Positions 26,806 through 35,888 of a stretch of 64,000 nt of DNA are shown one piece after another. Under the pieces are notes generated by a model. That model did not search any database, had not been told where the DNA came from, and was given only the letters and a program-made list of their open reading frames with translations. The position numbers and the translations under genes were made by a program. The stretch spans positions 1,612,001-1,676,000 of the forward strand of contig NZ_FSRU01000002.1 of the NCBI RefSeq assembly GCF_900142845.1, in the 5' to 3' direction. The stretch is from Paraburkholderia phenazinium. GTDB taxonomy: Bacteria; Pseudomonadota; Gammaproteobacteria; Burkholderiales; Burkholderiaceae. Position 1 is the first letter of the stretch; every line of letters starts with the position of its first letter.

Positions 26806-28267
26806 GTACGGACTTCCGGCGCTGCTCGCGGGCGTCGCCGCACTCTCCGCCTGCTCGCTCGCACCGGACTATCGGGTGCCGGCGACGCCGGTCGCCGCGC
26901 AATACAAAACGCTGGGCCCGTGGACCAGCGCGCAGCCCGCCGACCAGATCGACCGCAACGGCTGGTGGAAAATGTACGGCGACACCCAGCTCGACGATCT
27001 CGAGACGCAACTGCTCGCCCACAACACCGATCTGCGCGCGGCCTACGCGCATTATCAGGAGGCCCAGGCATTCGTCGCGCAGGTGGAGTCGGGACTGTAT
27101 CCGACCATCAGCGCGAGCGCCGTACCGCTGCGCGAGCGCCAGTCCAATACCGCGCCGTTGCGCGGCAACGGACCGGCCGACTACAACTCCATCACGCTCG
27201 GCGCCTCCGTCAAATACGACCTCGACCTCTGGGGCCGCGTGCGCGACTCCGTGGTGGCCGGCAAGGACGAGGCGCAGGCGACCAAGGCCGATCTGGCTTC
27301 CGTGCAGTTGAGCCTGCAGGTGGAACTCGCGGACAGCTATATCCAGTTGCGCGGCCTCGACCAGCAGACGGCGCTGTTGAGCGAGACGGAAGTGGCCTAC
27401 GCAAAAGCGCTGCAGCTCACGCAGACGCTGCACAACAGCGGCATCGTGTCCGGCCTCGATGTCTCGCGCGCGCAAACGCAGCTCTCCTCGGCGAAATCGC
27501 AACTGTCGCAGAACCTTGCGCAGCGGGCGCTGCTCGAACATGCGATCGCCGTTCTGGTGGGTGCGTCGGCCTCGGAATTCAGTCTGCCGCAACAGACTGC
27601 CGCCATCGCGTTGCCGGCGATTCCCACCGGGGTGCCCTCCACGCTCTTGCAGCGCCGTCCCGATGTCGCCGCAGCCGAGCGCCGCGTCGCGGAGGCCAAC
27701 GCGCAGATCGGCGTGGCGCGTGCGGCTTACTTCCCGGACATCACGCTAGGTCTGCAAGGGGGCGTGCAGAGCGCCGCGTACGCCGGCCTGGTAAGCGCGC
27801 CTAACGCGTTCTGGGCAATCGGTCCGCAACTCGTGCAGTACGTCTTCGACGGCGGCTACCGTCGCGCGAAACTCGACGCCGCCAAGGCGGCCACCGAGGA
27901 AGCCGGCGAGCGCTATCGCGGCGTGGTGTTGTCCGCGTTCCAGCAGGTCGAAGACAACCTCGCCCTGCTGTCGTACCTCGGCACCGCGCTCGGCGAGCAA
28001 CGCGATGCGGCCACCTCGGCGCAGTACACGGTCGATCTCGCCCTGCGCCAATACAAGCAAGGCACCGTGGGCTACCTCGACGTGGTGCAGGCGCAGACCG
28101 TGGAACTCGACGCCCAGCGCGGCGTGCTCGACATCCAGACACGCCAGTTGAGCGCGAACGTGCAGCTTCTGCATGCGCTAGGCGGCGGCTGGTCGAGCGA
28201 CGAACTCGCTCTGGTGGCGGCCACGCCGGCGCTGGTTGCGAACAACGGCGCACACAGCGCGAATTGA
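26798..28267 (+). CDS. RND efflux outer-membrane lipoprotein (NodT/OprM-like)
   Basis: A 489-residue outer-membrane efflux channel. The lipobox LSAC sits near residues 15-18 and is followed by SLAPDYRVPATPVA, as in the NodT family. Two TolC-type repeats contain the helical parts (DLDLWGRVRDSVVAGKDEAQ; GGYRRAKLDAAKAATEEAGE). The ATG at 26798 overlaps the adaptor stop by 8 bp. It completes the tripartite pump. Confidence 0.95.
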   Translation: MVKYGLPALLAGVAALSACSLAPDYRVPATPVAAQYKTLGPWTSAQPADQIDRNGWWKMYGDTQLDDLETQLLAHNTDLRAAYAHYQEAQAFVAQVESGLYPTISASAVPLRERQSNTAPLRGNGPADYNSITLGASVKYDLDLWGRVRDSVVAGKDEAQATKADLASVQLSLQVELADSYIQLRGLDQQTALLSETEVAYAKALQLTQTLHNSGIVSGLDVSRAQTQLSSAKSQLSQNLAQRALLEHAIAVLVGASASEFSLPQQTAAIALPAIPTGVPSTLLQRRPDVAAAERRVAEANAQIGVARAAYFPDITLGLQGGVQSAAYAGLVSAPNAFWAIGPQLVQYVFDGGYRRAKLDAAKAATEEAGERYRGVVLSAFQQVEDNLALLSYLGTALGEQRDAATSAQYTVDLALRQYKQGTVGYLDVVQAQTVELDAQRGVLDIQTRQLSANVQLLHALGGGWSSDELALVAATPALVANNGAHSAN

Positions 28268-28452
28268 AGCCGGGCGCAATGCGCCGCGTGGCTGGCTGGC
28301 GACGCGGCGTCGCCCCATCGTGCGCCGGCTGGCCGCGCTACGACGACGGCACCTCCCTGACCTGCAACGCGGTCAAGCGGAACGGTTTCTGCGTCCGGCT
28401 CGATCGGGTTGCCGGCCACACACTGCCAGCCGCAGCAGCCGGTTGTAATAAT
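28268..28452. other. Intergenic region before siderophore receptor
   Basis: About 185 bp with no credible gene. It leads into the AT-rich palindrome and the Fur-like box. Confidence 0.5.
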
Positions 28453-28468
28453 TGAAAATTTATTTTCA
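28453..28468. promoter_or_regulatory. AT-rich palindrome upstream of siderophore receptor
   Basis: TGAAAATTTATTTTCA is an inverted repeat with 6-bp arms (TGAAAA/TTTTCA) and a 4-bp centre, immediately upstream of the Fur-like box. It could be a second regulator site or part of the promoter. Confidence 0.45.
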
Positions 28469-28471
28469 AAC

Positions 28472-28490
28472 GCAAACAATTCTCATTTAC
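28472..28490 (+). promoter_or_regulatory. Fur-box-like site
   Basis: GCAAACAATTCTCATTTAC matches the 19-bp Fur consensus at 11 positions, with a good ATTCTCATT half. It lies 140 bp before the TonB receptor start, where iron repression is expected. Confidence 0.6.
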
Positions 28491-28629
28491 AGGTATGATT
28501 CACGTCCGGGCAAACGGGCGTTAGCTGTCATCAGTTCACGGGGTTGATTAGCGAGGATGCGCCCGAAGGCCGCTTTTGCACGGCGCTTCACGCGTTTTTC
28601 AGACCTCCTTGACCGATTTCATAACTACG

Positions 28630-30897
28630 ATGACCAGCTCACGCCTGGCGCGCTTTCCCAGACAGCGCGTCGCTCCTCTTGCCGCCGCCGTGCGGCGTGC
28701 CTTTCCTCTCATCGCCCTGCCGCTCGCCAGCCTCGCCGTCAACGCCTACGCCGACGGCTCGCCAACGGCCGCCGGCGCCGCCACCGGCACCAGTACCAAC
28801 ACCAGCACGGCCAGTGGCACGGCCGCGGCGGCTAAAGAAGGCGCATTGCCTACGATTGCCGTCAACGCCAGTGCAACTGCCCTGCCCGGCGATCTCTCGC
28901 CGGCCTACGCCGGCGGCCAGGTTGCAACGGGTGCGCAGGTGGGTGTGCTGGGCAAGCAAAAGATCATCGACCTGCCGTTCTCCATGACGAGCTACACGTC
29001 CAGACTGATCGAAGACCAGCAGGCGCATACGCTTGCCGACGTGGTCGCCAACGATCCGGCGGTCCGCAGCGCATACGGTTTCGGCAACTTTTCGGAGAAC
29101 TATATTATTCGCGGCTTCGAGGTCGACGCGAACGACGTGGCGCTCAACGGTCTTTACGGCGTGACGCCGCGCCAGCTCGTCGACACCGGCGCACTCGAGC
29201 GGGTCGACATCTTCAAGGGCGCCAACGCCTTCGAAAACGGCGCGGCGCCAGGCGGCACCGGGATCGGCGGCAACATCAATCTGGAAACCAAGACCGCCGA
29301 CGACAAGCCGCTCACGCGCGTGACGGTGGAAGGCAGCGCGTCCGGCCAGCTCGGCACGCACATCGACGTGGGCCGCCGCTTCGGCGACAACGACCAGTTC
29401 GGCATCCGCGTCAATCAGACCGTGGAAGGCGGCAGCACCAGCATTCAGGACGAAGATCGCAGCACACAGCAAACCGCGCTGTCGCTCGATTATCGTGGCA
29501 GCAAACTGCGCCTGTACGGCGACTTCATCTATCAGAAGCAGCACGTCACCGATGGCCGGCCGGTGGTCTACGACACCAGCAGCATCATTCCGCCGCTGCC
29601 GTCCGCCTCGTATAACTACGGCCAGTCGTGGTCGTATTCCGACATGGAAGACACCATCGGCATGGTGCGCGCCGAATACGACTTCGCGCCCAACTGGACC
29701 GTATACGCATCGGGCGGCGTGCGTCACACCGACGAACACGGCGACTACGCCTCACCCACCTACGGCCCCGACGGCGCAACCACTTCGTACCGGATGGGCG
29801 TGCCGTACAAGGAAGACGCGCAATCCGCGGAAGTCGGCGTACGTGGGCAGTTGTGGACCGGCCCCGTCAGCCATGCGATCAATCTCGCTGCGCTGGTCAA
29901 CAGGATCCAGGCCGACGCGGCCTACGACCTGGGCAGCTCGTTCTCGACCAGCCTCTACAACACGGTCCAGGTTCCGCGTCCCGCCACCTATTTCACGAGC
30001 GGCGACTTCGCGGCGCCGGGCATCGTGAGCAGCACGCTGATGCGCAGCGTGGCGCTCTCCGACACGCTCGGCTTCTTCGACAACCGCTTCCTGTTCACCG
30101 TGGGCGTGCGTCATCAGAACATCCTCGAGAACGGCTACGCGTATGGCACCGGCGTTCAGGACAGCAGCTACAACGAGTCCGCGACGACACCGGTGTTCGG
30201 CGCCGTCTACAAGATCCTGCCTAACCTTTCGGTCTACGCCAATCGCAGCGAAAGCCTGACCGAGGGCGGCACGGCGCCGAGCGATGCGCTCAACGCCGGC
30301 GCCGTACTGGCGCCCTACCGCGCCAAGCAGATCGAAGCGGGGATCAAGTACGACGCCACGAATTACGGCGCGGCGCTGGCGGTCTACGAAATCAAGCAGC
30401 CGGTGGCCTACACCGACGCCACGACGATGATCTACGCCACCGACGGCACCCAGCGGCACCGTGGCGTCGAACTATCGGCATATGGCGAGCCCATCAAGGG
30501 ATTGCGTGTACTCGGCGGCGTCTCGTACATCGACGCGCAGCTCCAGAACACCGATGGCGGCACCTACAACGGCAACCGGCCGATCGGCGTGCCGGCGTGG
30601 ACCTTCAACGCGAACCTCGAATACGACTTGCCCCAGGTGCCGGGCGTGACCTTGATGGCGCGCGCAATCTATACCGGCAAGCAGTATCTCGACGAGGCCA
30701 ACACCTTGCCGCTTGCCTCGTGGACCCGCTTCGACCTTGGCGCGCGCTACAAGACCCAGGTGTTCCGGCACGACACCACGCTGCGCCTGATGGTGACGAA
30801 CGTCGCCAATCGTGCGTACTGGTCGTCGGCGCTCGGCGGGTATCTGACCGAAGGCGCGCCGCGCACGGCATGGTTCTCGGTGAGTACGGACTTCTAA
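28630..30897 (+). CDS. TonB-dependent siderophore receptor
   Basis: A 755-residue outer-membrane receptor for a ferric siderophore or similar ligand. After a long signal region (ending near AVNAYADGS) comes a plug domain with NYIIRGFEVD and GGTGIGGNINLETK, then a 22-strand barrel ending in aromatic FSVSTDF. No N-terminal signalling (STN) domain is seen, so it is a transport receptor rather than an ECF-sigma transducer. A Ser/Thr/Ala/Gly-rich linker lies at about residues 40-65. The upstream Fur-like site supports iron control. The ATG at 28630 is preferred to 28576. Confidence 0.93.
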   Translation: MTSSRLARFPRQRVAPLAAAVRRAFPLIALPLASLAVNAYADGSPTAAGAATGTSTNTSTASGTAAAAKEGALPTIAVNASATALPGDLSPAYAGGQVATGAQVGVLGKQKIIDLPFSMTSYTSRLIEDQQAHTLADVVANDPAVRSAYGFGNFSENYIIRGFEVDANDVALNGLYGVTPRQLVDTGALERVDIFKGANAFENGAAPGGTGIGGNINLETKTADDKPLTRVTVEGSASGQLGTHIDVGRRFGDNDQFGIRVNQTVEGGSTSIQDEDRSTQQTALSLDYRGSKLRLYGDFIYQKQHVTDGRPVVYDTSSIIPPLPSASYNYGQSWSYSDMEDTIGMVRAEYDFAPNWTVYASGGVRHTDEHGDYASPTYGPDGATTSYRMGVPYKEDAQSAEVGVRGQLWTGPVSHAINLAALVNRIQADAAYDLGSSFSTSLYNTVQVPRPATYFTSGDFAAPGIVSSTLMRSVALSDTLGFFDNRFLFTVGVRHQNILENGYAYGTGVQDSSYNESATTPVFGAVYKILPNLSVYANRSESLTEGGTAPSDALNAGAVLAPYRAKQIEAGIKYDATNYGAALAVYEIKQPVAYTDATTMIYATDGTQRHRGVELSAYGEPIKGLRVLGGVSYIDAQLQNTDGGTYNGNRPIGVPAWTFNANLEYDLPQVPGVTLMARAIYTGKQYLDEANTLPLASWTRFDLGARYKTQVFRHDTTLRLMVTNVANRAYWSSALGGYLTEGAPRTAWFSVSTDF

Positions 30898-30912
30898 GCA
30901 AAGCTGGAGCGT

Positions 30913-30943
30913 TCGCTGCTGGTCGCGGACGCCAGCAGCGAAG
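30913..30943 (+). terminator. Hairpin after siderophore receptor
   Basis: TTCGCTGCTGG and CCAGCAGCGAA form a perfect 11-bp stem with a 9-nt loop 16 bp after the stop codon. No T-run follows, so it may protect the 3' end or aid factor-dependent termination. Confidence 0.5.
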
Positions 30944-31011
30944 CCACGGCAAGACGCCCGCGACACGGCGCCGGCCGTGCCGCGTTGCAGCCCGCTATGC
31001 CGGCATGCGGT

Positions 31012-31197
31012 TCAATGGCAAGCCAGCATGCAGACGGCGCCGCCCGCTACACCGAGAGCCCCGAGGCCCACGCCGAGCCCAAGGGTTTCGAGCGAGGTGG
31101 CGCATCCTTGCAGACCGCATACGACGGTCAGGAGCGCAACCAGCAAGAGTTGCCGCACCGCCTTGGACGACATTGCACCGCATCGACTGAGACGCAT
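31012..31197 (-). CDS. Small lipoprotein, function unknown
   Basis: A 61-residue protein with a charged start, a hydrophobic stretch LLLVALLTVVCG and lipobox LQGC, followed by a short Gly/Leu/Ala-rich mature part (LGLGVGLGALGVAGGAVCM). A GGAAGG ribosome site precedes the start, where GTG (31200) and ATG (31197) are adjacent. It is convergent with the siderophore receptor. No function can be assigned. Confidence 0.55.
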   Translation of the reverse strand: MRLSRCGAMSSKAVRQLLLVALLTVVCGLQGCATSLETLGLGVGLGALGVAGGAVCMLACH

Positions 31198-31387
31198 CAC
31201 GTTGGTTTCCTTCCGGGTGGGTCGCTACTGCAGGTAGCGGATTGATCTGCAGCGAGTGTAGCCAGCGCGACCCGGCGCGGAAGGGACGAATATGCGGTTC
31301 AAGCGCCGACTGCTTACCAGAAATTCCGGACGGCCGAGCGCCGGCCGGCTCTGGCGTCATGGCGGCGCGGCACGGCCCAGCCCAGCC

Positions 31388-32362
31388 TCAATAGAGACCC
31401 AGGGTGCGCGCGTGCAAGCGGCTCAAACCCAGCAACGCGTCGATGAACGGCGTGGGCACCTGCGTCATCTGTCCCAGCTCGCGCACGGCGCCCACCAGCG
31501 CGTCGATTTCAACCGCCTTGCCGGCCTGTACGTCCTGCAGCATGGAGGTTTTCATCGCGCCTAATTTCAGCGTCACCTGATGCCGGTCGCTCGGCGCCTG
31601 ATCGATGGTGATGCCGAAGCGCGCACCGATCTCCTTCGCTTCCAGCATCGCGCTGGTCACGAAGCCGCGCACCAGGTCGTCGCCGAGAATCTTGTCGGTG
31701 GTGGCGCCCGTGATCGCGCTGATCGGGTTCATCGTCATGTTGCCCCACAGCTTGTACCAGACGTCGCGCTGGATCTGCTCCGAAGCGGTTGCGTTGAAGC
31801 CGGCTGCCGCCAACGTCTGAACCAGGCGATTGACGCGTTCGCTCGGCTGGCCCGATGCCTCGCCGAGGATGAGCCCGTTGCCGAAGTGATGCCGGATCAC
31901 ACCCGGCGCGTCTTGCAGGCAGCTTGCGTGAACCACGCAGCCGACCGTCTGCGCACTGGGAATCGCCGCGGCGATGGCGCCGTCCGGGTCCACCGAGGTC
32001 AGGCGCTTGCCGGCAAAGCCGGCACCGAGGCCGTCGCAGAACCACCACGGGATGCCGTTCATCGCCGTGATCACCGTGGTGTCCTGCGTCAGCAACGGGG
32101 CGATGCCGGCCGCCACCGAGGTCATGGCCGGCGCCTTCACAGCGACGATCACGATGTCCTGAGGGCCCAGTTCCGCACTGTTCTCGCTGGCCGCGACCTG
32201 CGCCGCGAGGGTCTTGCCGCCCTCCACGAGTTGCAGGCCGTTTGCCCTGAGCGCGGACAGCGTCGCGCCTCGCGCCACCACGCTGATGTCGTGGCCTGCC
32301 TGGGCAAGCCGCGCCCCCATCCAACCGCCGATGGAACCGGCGCCATAAATGCAGATCTTCAT
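31388..32362 (-). CDS. panE: 2-dehydropantoate 2-reductase family
   Basis: A 324-residue NADPH-dependent ketopantoate reductase-like enzyme. The N-terminal Rossmann motif is KICIYGAGSIGGWMGARLAQ and the catalytic region is around WYKLWGNMTMNPISAITGA. The family makes pantoate for coenzyme A synthesis, but bacteria often carry paralogues with other 2-oxoacid substrates. The AraC-family regulator just upstream (28-bp gap) suggests an inducible catabolic role, so the symbol is by family only. Confidence 0.85.
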   Translation of the reverse strand: MKICIYGAGSIGGWMGARLAQAGHDISVVARGATLSALRANGLQLVEGGKTLAAQVAASENSAELGPQDIVIVAVKAPAMTSVAAGIAPLLTQDTTVITAMNGIPWWFCDGLGAGFAGKRLTSVDPDGAIAAAIPSAQTVGCVVHASCLQDAPGVIRHHFGNGLILGEASGQPSERVNRLVQTLAAAGFNATASEQIQRDVWYKLWGNMTMNPISAITGATTDKILGDDLVRGFVTSAMLEAKEIGARFGITIDQAPSDRHQVTLKLGAMKTSMLQDVQAGKAVEIDALVGAVRELGQMTQVPTPFIDALLGLSRLHARTLGLY

Positions 32363-32390
32363 GCTTCAATCCTTATAAGCGATGGCCGTT

Positions 32391-33359
32391 TCATACCGCT
32401 TCGAGTTGACCGCCGAGGGTTCGGTAGCGTGACGGCGTCACGCCGATCAGCCGCTTGAAAATACGCTGGAATGCCGCGTTGGACTGGTAGCCCACCGTTT
32501 CGCCAATCTCGGCGACGCCCAGCTTCGACTCGACCAGTTTGCGACCGGCGAGCGTCATGCGAATATCGGTGAGCATGTCGGCTGCGGAGCGTCCAATCAC
32601 GTCCTGGAACTGTCGCACGAAGGTCGCGCGCGACATATTGCAGAGCCTCGCGAACTGGTCAAGGGTCCACGGTTTCTCCGGCGCATCGAACATGGCCGTG
32701 ACCGCGGGCTGCAGCCGTGGCCGTGCAGCGAGCGCCAGCAAGCCGTGCGGCGGTTGCGCGCCGCCGCTGGCAAAGCGCAACGTCAAGGCGAACAATGCGG
32801 CCGACAGATGGCTGACCAGCGCCTCGCTGCCTGGCCCTTCATCGACCGACTCCTCGCGCATCAACGCCACCAGCCGCGCGAGCCGCGTGCCGGCCGGCGC
32901 GTCCGCAGCTTCGCTGGTGCCGTTCAAGGTGTCGCCGGTGCTCCCGGTGCTGCGCACGACGAGGCGTCCGGGCAAATGCTCGCGCAGCAGCCTGTCAGGC
33001 ACCGCGCCGATCAGAAACCGGCCGCACAGGATGTCGGCATGCTCGCCCGAGCCTTCGTTCTCCGCGATCGTCAGCGCGAGCTCTTGCCGTTCGACCGGCG
33101 GTACCGGCAAGCGGCCGCTGCCGTCGTGAATCCGGTGTGCGCCTCCGGCTGGAAACAGGACGATGTCGCCTGCCGTCAGTGGCTCGGCCGGCGCGTCGCC
33201 ATACTCCAGCACGGCCTGGCCCGATAGCAGCACATGGTAGGGAATCTCGCGCACGGCCGCGTTGTCGTGGACGATCGCCCACGGCGCGCCGAAATGACAA
33301 CGCACGTCCAGACGGCCGCTGACGGGGATGAGGGAAAGGACTCGACTGAGCAGATCCAT
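32391..33359 (-). CDS. AraC-family regulator with cupin sensor domain
   Basis: A 322-residue regulator. The N-terminal cupin-like ligand domain (about 15-180) includes LTAGDIVLFPAGGAHRIHDG. The C-terminal AraC double helix-turn-helix (about 215-315) has WTLDQFARLCNMSRATFVRQ and GYQSNAAFQRIFKRLIGVTP. The start at 33359 (MDLLSRVLSLIPVSG) is typical of this subfamily; the upstream extension to 33452 is not. It likely controls the ketopantoate reductase-like gene 28 bp downstream. Confidence 0.88.
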   Translation of the reverse strand: MDLLSRVLSLIPVSGRLDVRCHFGAPWAIVHDNAAVREIPYHVLLSGQAVLEYGDAPAEPLTAGDIVLFPAGGAHRIHDGSGRLPVPPVERQELALTIAENEGSGEHADILCGRFLIGAVPDRLLREHLPGRLVVRSTGSTGDTLNGTSEAADAPAGTRLARLVALMREESVDEGPGSEALVSHLSAALFALTLRFASGGAQPPHGLLALAARPRLQPAVTAMFDAPEKPWTLDQFARLCNMSRATFVRQFQDVIGRSAADMLTDIRMTLAGRKLVESKLGVAEIGETVGYQSNAAFQRIFKRLIGVTPSRYRTLGGQLEAV

Positions 33360-33682
33360 ATGAGCCGCCGGAGCAGATTCTTGCGTCGTGTGAGGATGCG
33401 AGCCGGGACCGCACACGGTTGCAGGCACAACCACTGCGGCGCCGATCGCCAAAGCAGCTTGATTCTAACCGAGCGGCCGTCGCCACCATGGGCGCGGCCT
33501 CGGAATTGGACGAGGCGATACGCTCATGGCAAGATGCGCCACTTCAGCCATGCCGTCGCACGGTATGAGGTGCGGGAACGAAGCAGAGGAAACACTGCGG
33601 CAGCGAACGAAATGCCCGGCGCATCGGCGCTCAACATTTCGAAGCGAAATTTTCACGGTTTCGCGAACACTTGGGATGAACC
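33360..33682. other. Divergent intergenic region, AraC/hydrolase
   Basis: About 320 bp with no recognisable gene; it must contain the divergent promoters. No clear operator repeat was seen. Confidence 0.5.
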
Positions 33683-34507
33683 ATGAGCACCCCGTTTCGG
33701 ATTCATTCGGGCCGCGCCGTGCTGGCGGCGGAAGTGGCCGGTAGCGGCGACCCGGTCGTCTTCCTGCATGCGCGCGTTGCGGATCGCCGCATGTGGCGCG
33801 CGCAACTGGATGGCATCGGTGCCAATCATAAGGCGATCGCCTACGACCGGCGCGGCTTTGGCGAGACCCACGCCGAAGCGGAGGATTTTTCCGCCGTAGA
33901 GGATCTGATGGCGGTGATCGACGCCACCGCGGACGGTATCCCCGCGATCCTCGTTGGATGCTCACAGGGCGGGGGAATCGTGCTCGACGCGGCTCTTCGC
34001 TATCCGTCGCGTGTGCGTGCCCTCGTCCTCATCGCGCCCAACGTGACCGGCGCGCCCGAGGCGATCTACCCGCCGGAAGTCGAGCGCCTGCGGCTGCAGT
34101 TGATGGAAGCCGAAAAGACCGGTGATGTCGATCGAGCGCTCGCGATCAGAACCCGTCTGTCTCTGGACGGCCCGCTGGAACCGGAAGGTCGCGTCGTGGG
34201 CGAGGCTCGCGAGACGTTCGTCGACATGAACCGGGTGGCGCTCAGGTCGCCGCCGGCCGGGGCGAATCTCGATGCCGAATCCGCCTACCCTCGTTTAGGG
34301 GAGATCGCGGTGCCCACGCTGGTGATGTGTGGCGACCTCGATATTCCCAACACCCAGGACCGAAGCCGTTATCTTGCGGCTGCGGTCCAGAATGGGTCGT
34401 ACCACGAAATATCCGGCGTCGCTCATCTGCCGAGCCTGGAAAGGCCGGCGGAGGTTACGCGGGTGATCGCAGCGTTCATCGAACGCTGCTCTGGCCGCGA
34501 GGCATAG
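33683..34507 (+). CDS. Alpha/beta hydrolase
   Basis: A 274-residue alpha/beta-hydrolase-fold protein. The nucleophile elbow is VGCSQGGG (serine near residue 95), the oxyanion region is DPVVFLHARVADRRMWRAQL, an acid lies in MCGDLDIPN and the catalytic histidine in VAHLPSLERP. It belongs to the group of 3-oxoadipate enol-lactonase-like hydrolases. The exact ester or lactone substrate is unknown. It stands alone between the divergent AraC gene and the convergent fbp operon. Confidence 0.88.
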   Translation: MSTPFRIHSGRAVLAAEVAGSGDPVVFLHARVADRRMWRAQLDGIGANHKAIAYDRRGFGETHAEAEDFSAVEDLMAVIDATADGIPAILVGCSQGGGIVLDAALRYPSRVRALVLIAPNVTGAPEAIYPPEVERLRLQLMEAEKTGDVDRALAIRTRLSLDGPLEPEGRVVGEARETFVDMNRVALRSPPAGANLDAESAYPRLGEIAVPTLVMCGDLDIPNTQDRSRYLAAAVQNGSYHEISGVAHLPSLERPAEVTRVIAAFIERCSGREA

Positions 34508-34711
34508 CGGTTCGCCGGAGTTCGTCGGGCAGGGCGGTCCGGACTATCTCGGCGAGAAATTCGGCGCCGCGCCGTTGATCTCATCCACAATCTCCGGCGG
34601 AACAGGCGGAGGACGAAGATATTTTCATAGAGATCGATAGTGCCAAAAGGCGTCGATATCAGCAGCGTCACTCAAACCGCGGCGAAATTGAGTCCTGCCG
34701 GGACAGCAAAC

Positions 34712-35746
34712 TCAAGCAGCCGCGGCCTCGTCGTGGTATCGAAGCAGCCGCTCCACTTCCAGCTTCGACCCGAGGATAACGGGCACGCGCTGATGCACAT
34801 GCTCCGGCTGGACTTCCATGATCGGGATCTGGCCTGTCGTGCTCATCCCGCCAGCCTGTTCGACGATGAACGACATTGGATTGGCCTCATAGGTCAACCG
34901 CAACCGCCCGGCAAGCTGGGGATGCTTGTTGTCCCGCGGATAGAGGAAAACGCCCCCGCGCATCAGGATGCGATGCACCTCCGCGACCATGGAGGCGATC
35001 CATCGCATGTTGAAATTGGTCTGCCGTGGCCCCGACTCGCCCGCGACACATTCACGGACATAGCGGCGCACCGGTTCTTCCCAGTAGCGCTCGTTGGACA
35101 TGTTGATCGCGAATTCGCGGGTATCTTCGGGAATCTGGAGCTGCGGATGGGTCAGCACGAACGATGCCGATTCGCTGTCGAACGTAAACCCATCGACGCC
35201 GTGCCCCGTGGTCAGGACGAACATCGTCGTCGCACCGTAGATCGCATACCCGGCGCAAACCTGCTTCACGCCCGGCTGCAGAAAATGGCGCTCGTCGACG
35301 ACGGCGCCGGACGCCGGAGTGGCCAGCACGGAAAAGATACTTCCGACCACGCCATTGATCTCAAGATTGGAAGACCCGTCGAGCGGATCGAAAAGCAGCA
35401 GATATTCGGCGGCACCCCCGGAATGCTCATGCCCGGTCACCTGAACCGAATCGAGTTCTTCCGACGCTAGTCCGCGCAAACACCTAACCGACCCGACCGC
35501 GCCGATCATGATGTCGTTCGAGACGACGTCGAGCTTCTTTTGCGCCTCGCCGTGCACGTTCTCGGAATGGGCGTTACCGGATGCGCCGTCGAAGGCACCT
35601 CGTTCGACCGCCGTTGCAATGGACGAGCACGCGTCGGCAACGGCGTCGATGAGCGCGATCAGTCCCGCCGGGACTCGCTCCTCGCGTGCTGCGCCCGCGA
35701 GAAACGAGGACAGCGTGATGTGCTCAGTGGTAGCGATGTGGGTCAT
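34712..35746 (-). CDS. fbp: Fructose-1,6-bisphosphatase class I (possible sedoheptulose bisphosphatase)
   Basis: A 344-residue class I FBPase with the metal/phosphate site LFDPLDGSSNLEING and the downstream RYVRECVAGE and MRWIASMVAEVHR blocks. It removes the 1-phosphate from fructose 1,6-bisphosphate; Calvin-type relatives also act on sedoheptulose 1,7-bisphosphate. It is the last gene of the ABC/SDR/DhaKL/transketolase/aldolase operon, which makes the sedoheptulose activity an appealing inference. The ATG at 35746 (MTHIATTEH) is preferred over 35764. Confidence 0.92.
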   Translation of the reverse strand: MTHIATTEHITLSSFLAGAAREERVPAGLIALIDAVADACSSIATAVERGAFDGASGNAHSENVHGEAQKKLDVVSNDIMIGAVGSVRCLRGLASEELDSVQVTGHEHSGGAAEYLLLFDPLDGSSNLEINGVVGSIFSVLATPASGAVVDERHFLQPGVKQVCAGYAIYGATTMFVLTTGHGVDGFTFDSESASFVLTHPQLQIPEDTREFAINMSNERYWEEPVRRYVRECVAGESGPRQTNFNMRWIASMVAEVHRILMRGGVFLYPRDNKHPQLAGRLRLTYEANPMSFIVEQAGGMSTTGQIPIMEVQPEHVHQRVPVILGSKLEVERLLRYHDEAAAA

Positions 35747-35888
35747 GTTCGGTGTGCCTGGCAAAAACGGTAGGGTGATCGGTTAAGATCGGCACGCTCG
35801 GGGAGCCTTCGTCGATCTGCATCCAGCACGATTCCTGAGGCCGCTGGACGCAGTTAGACGCATCGCGCGTGCGTGCCGGTGCAATCCA

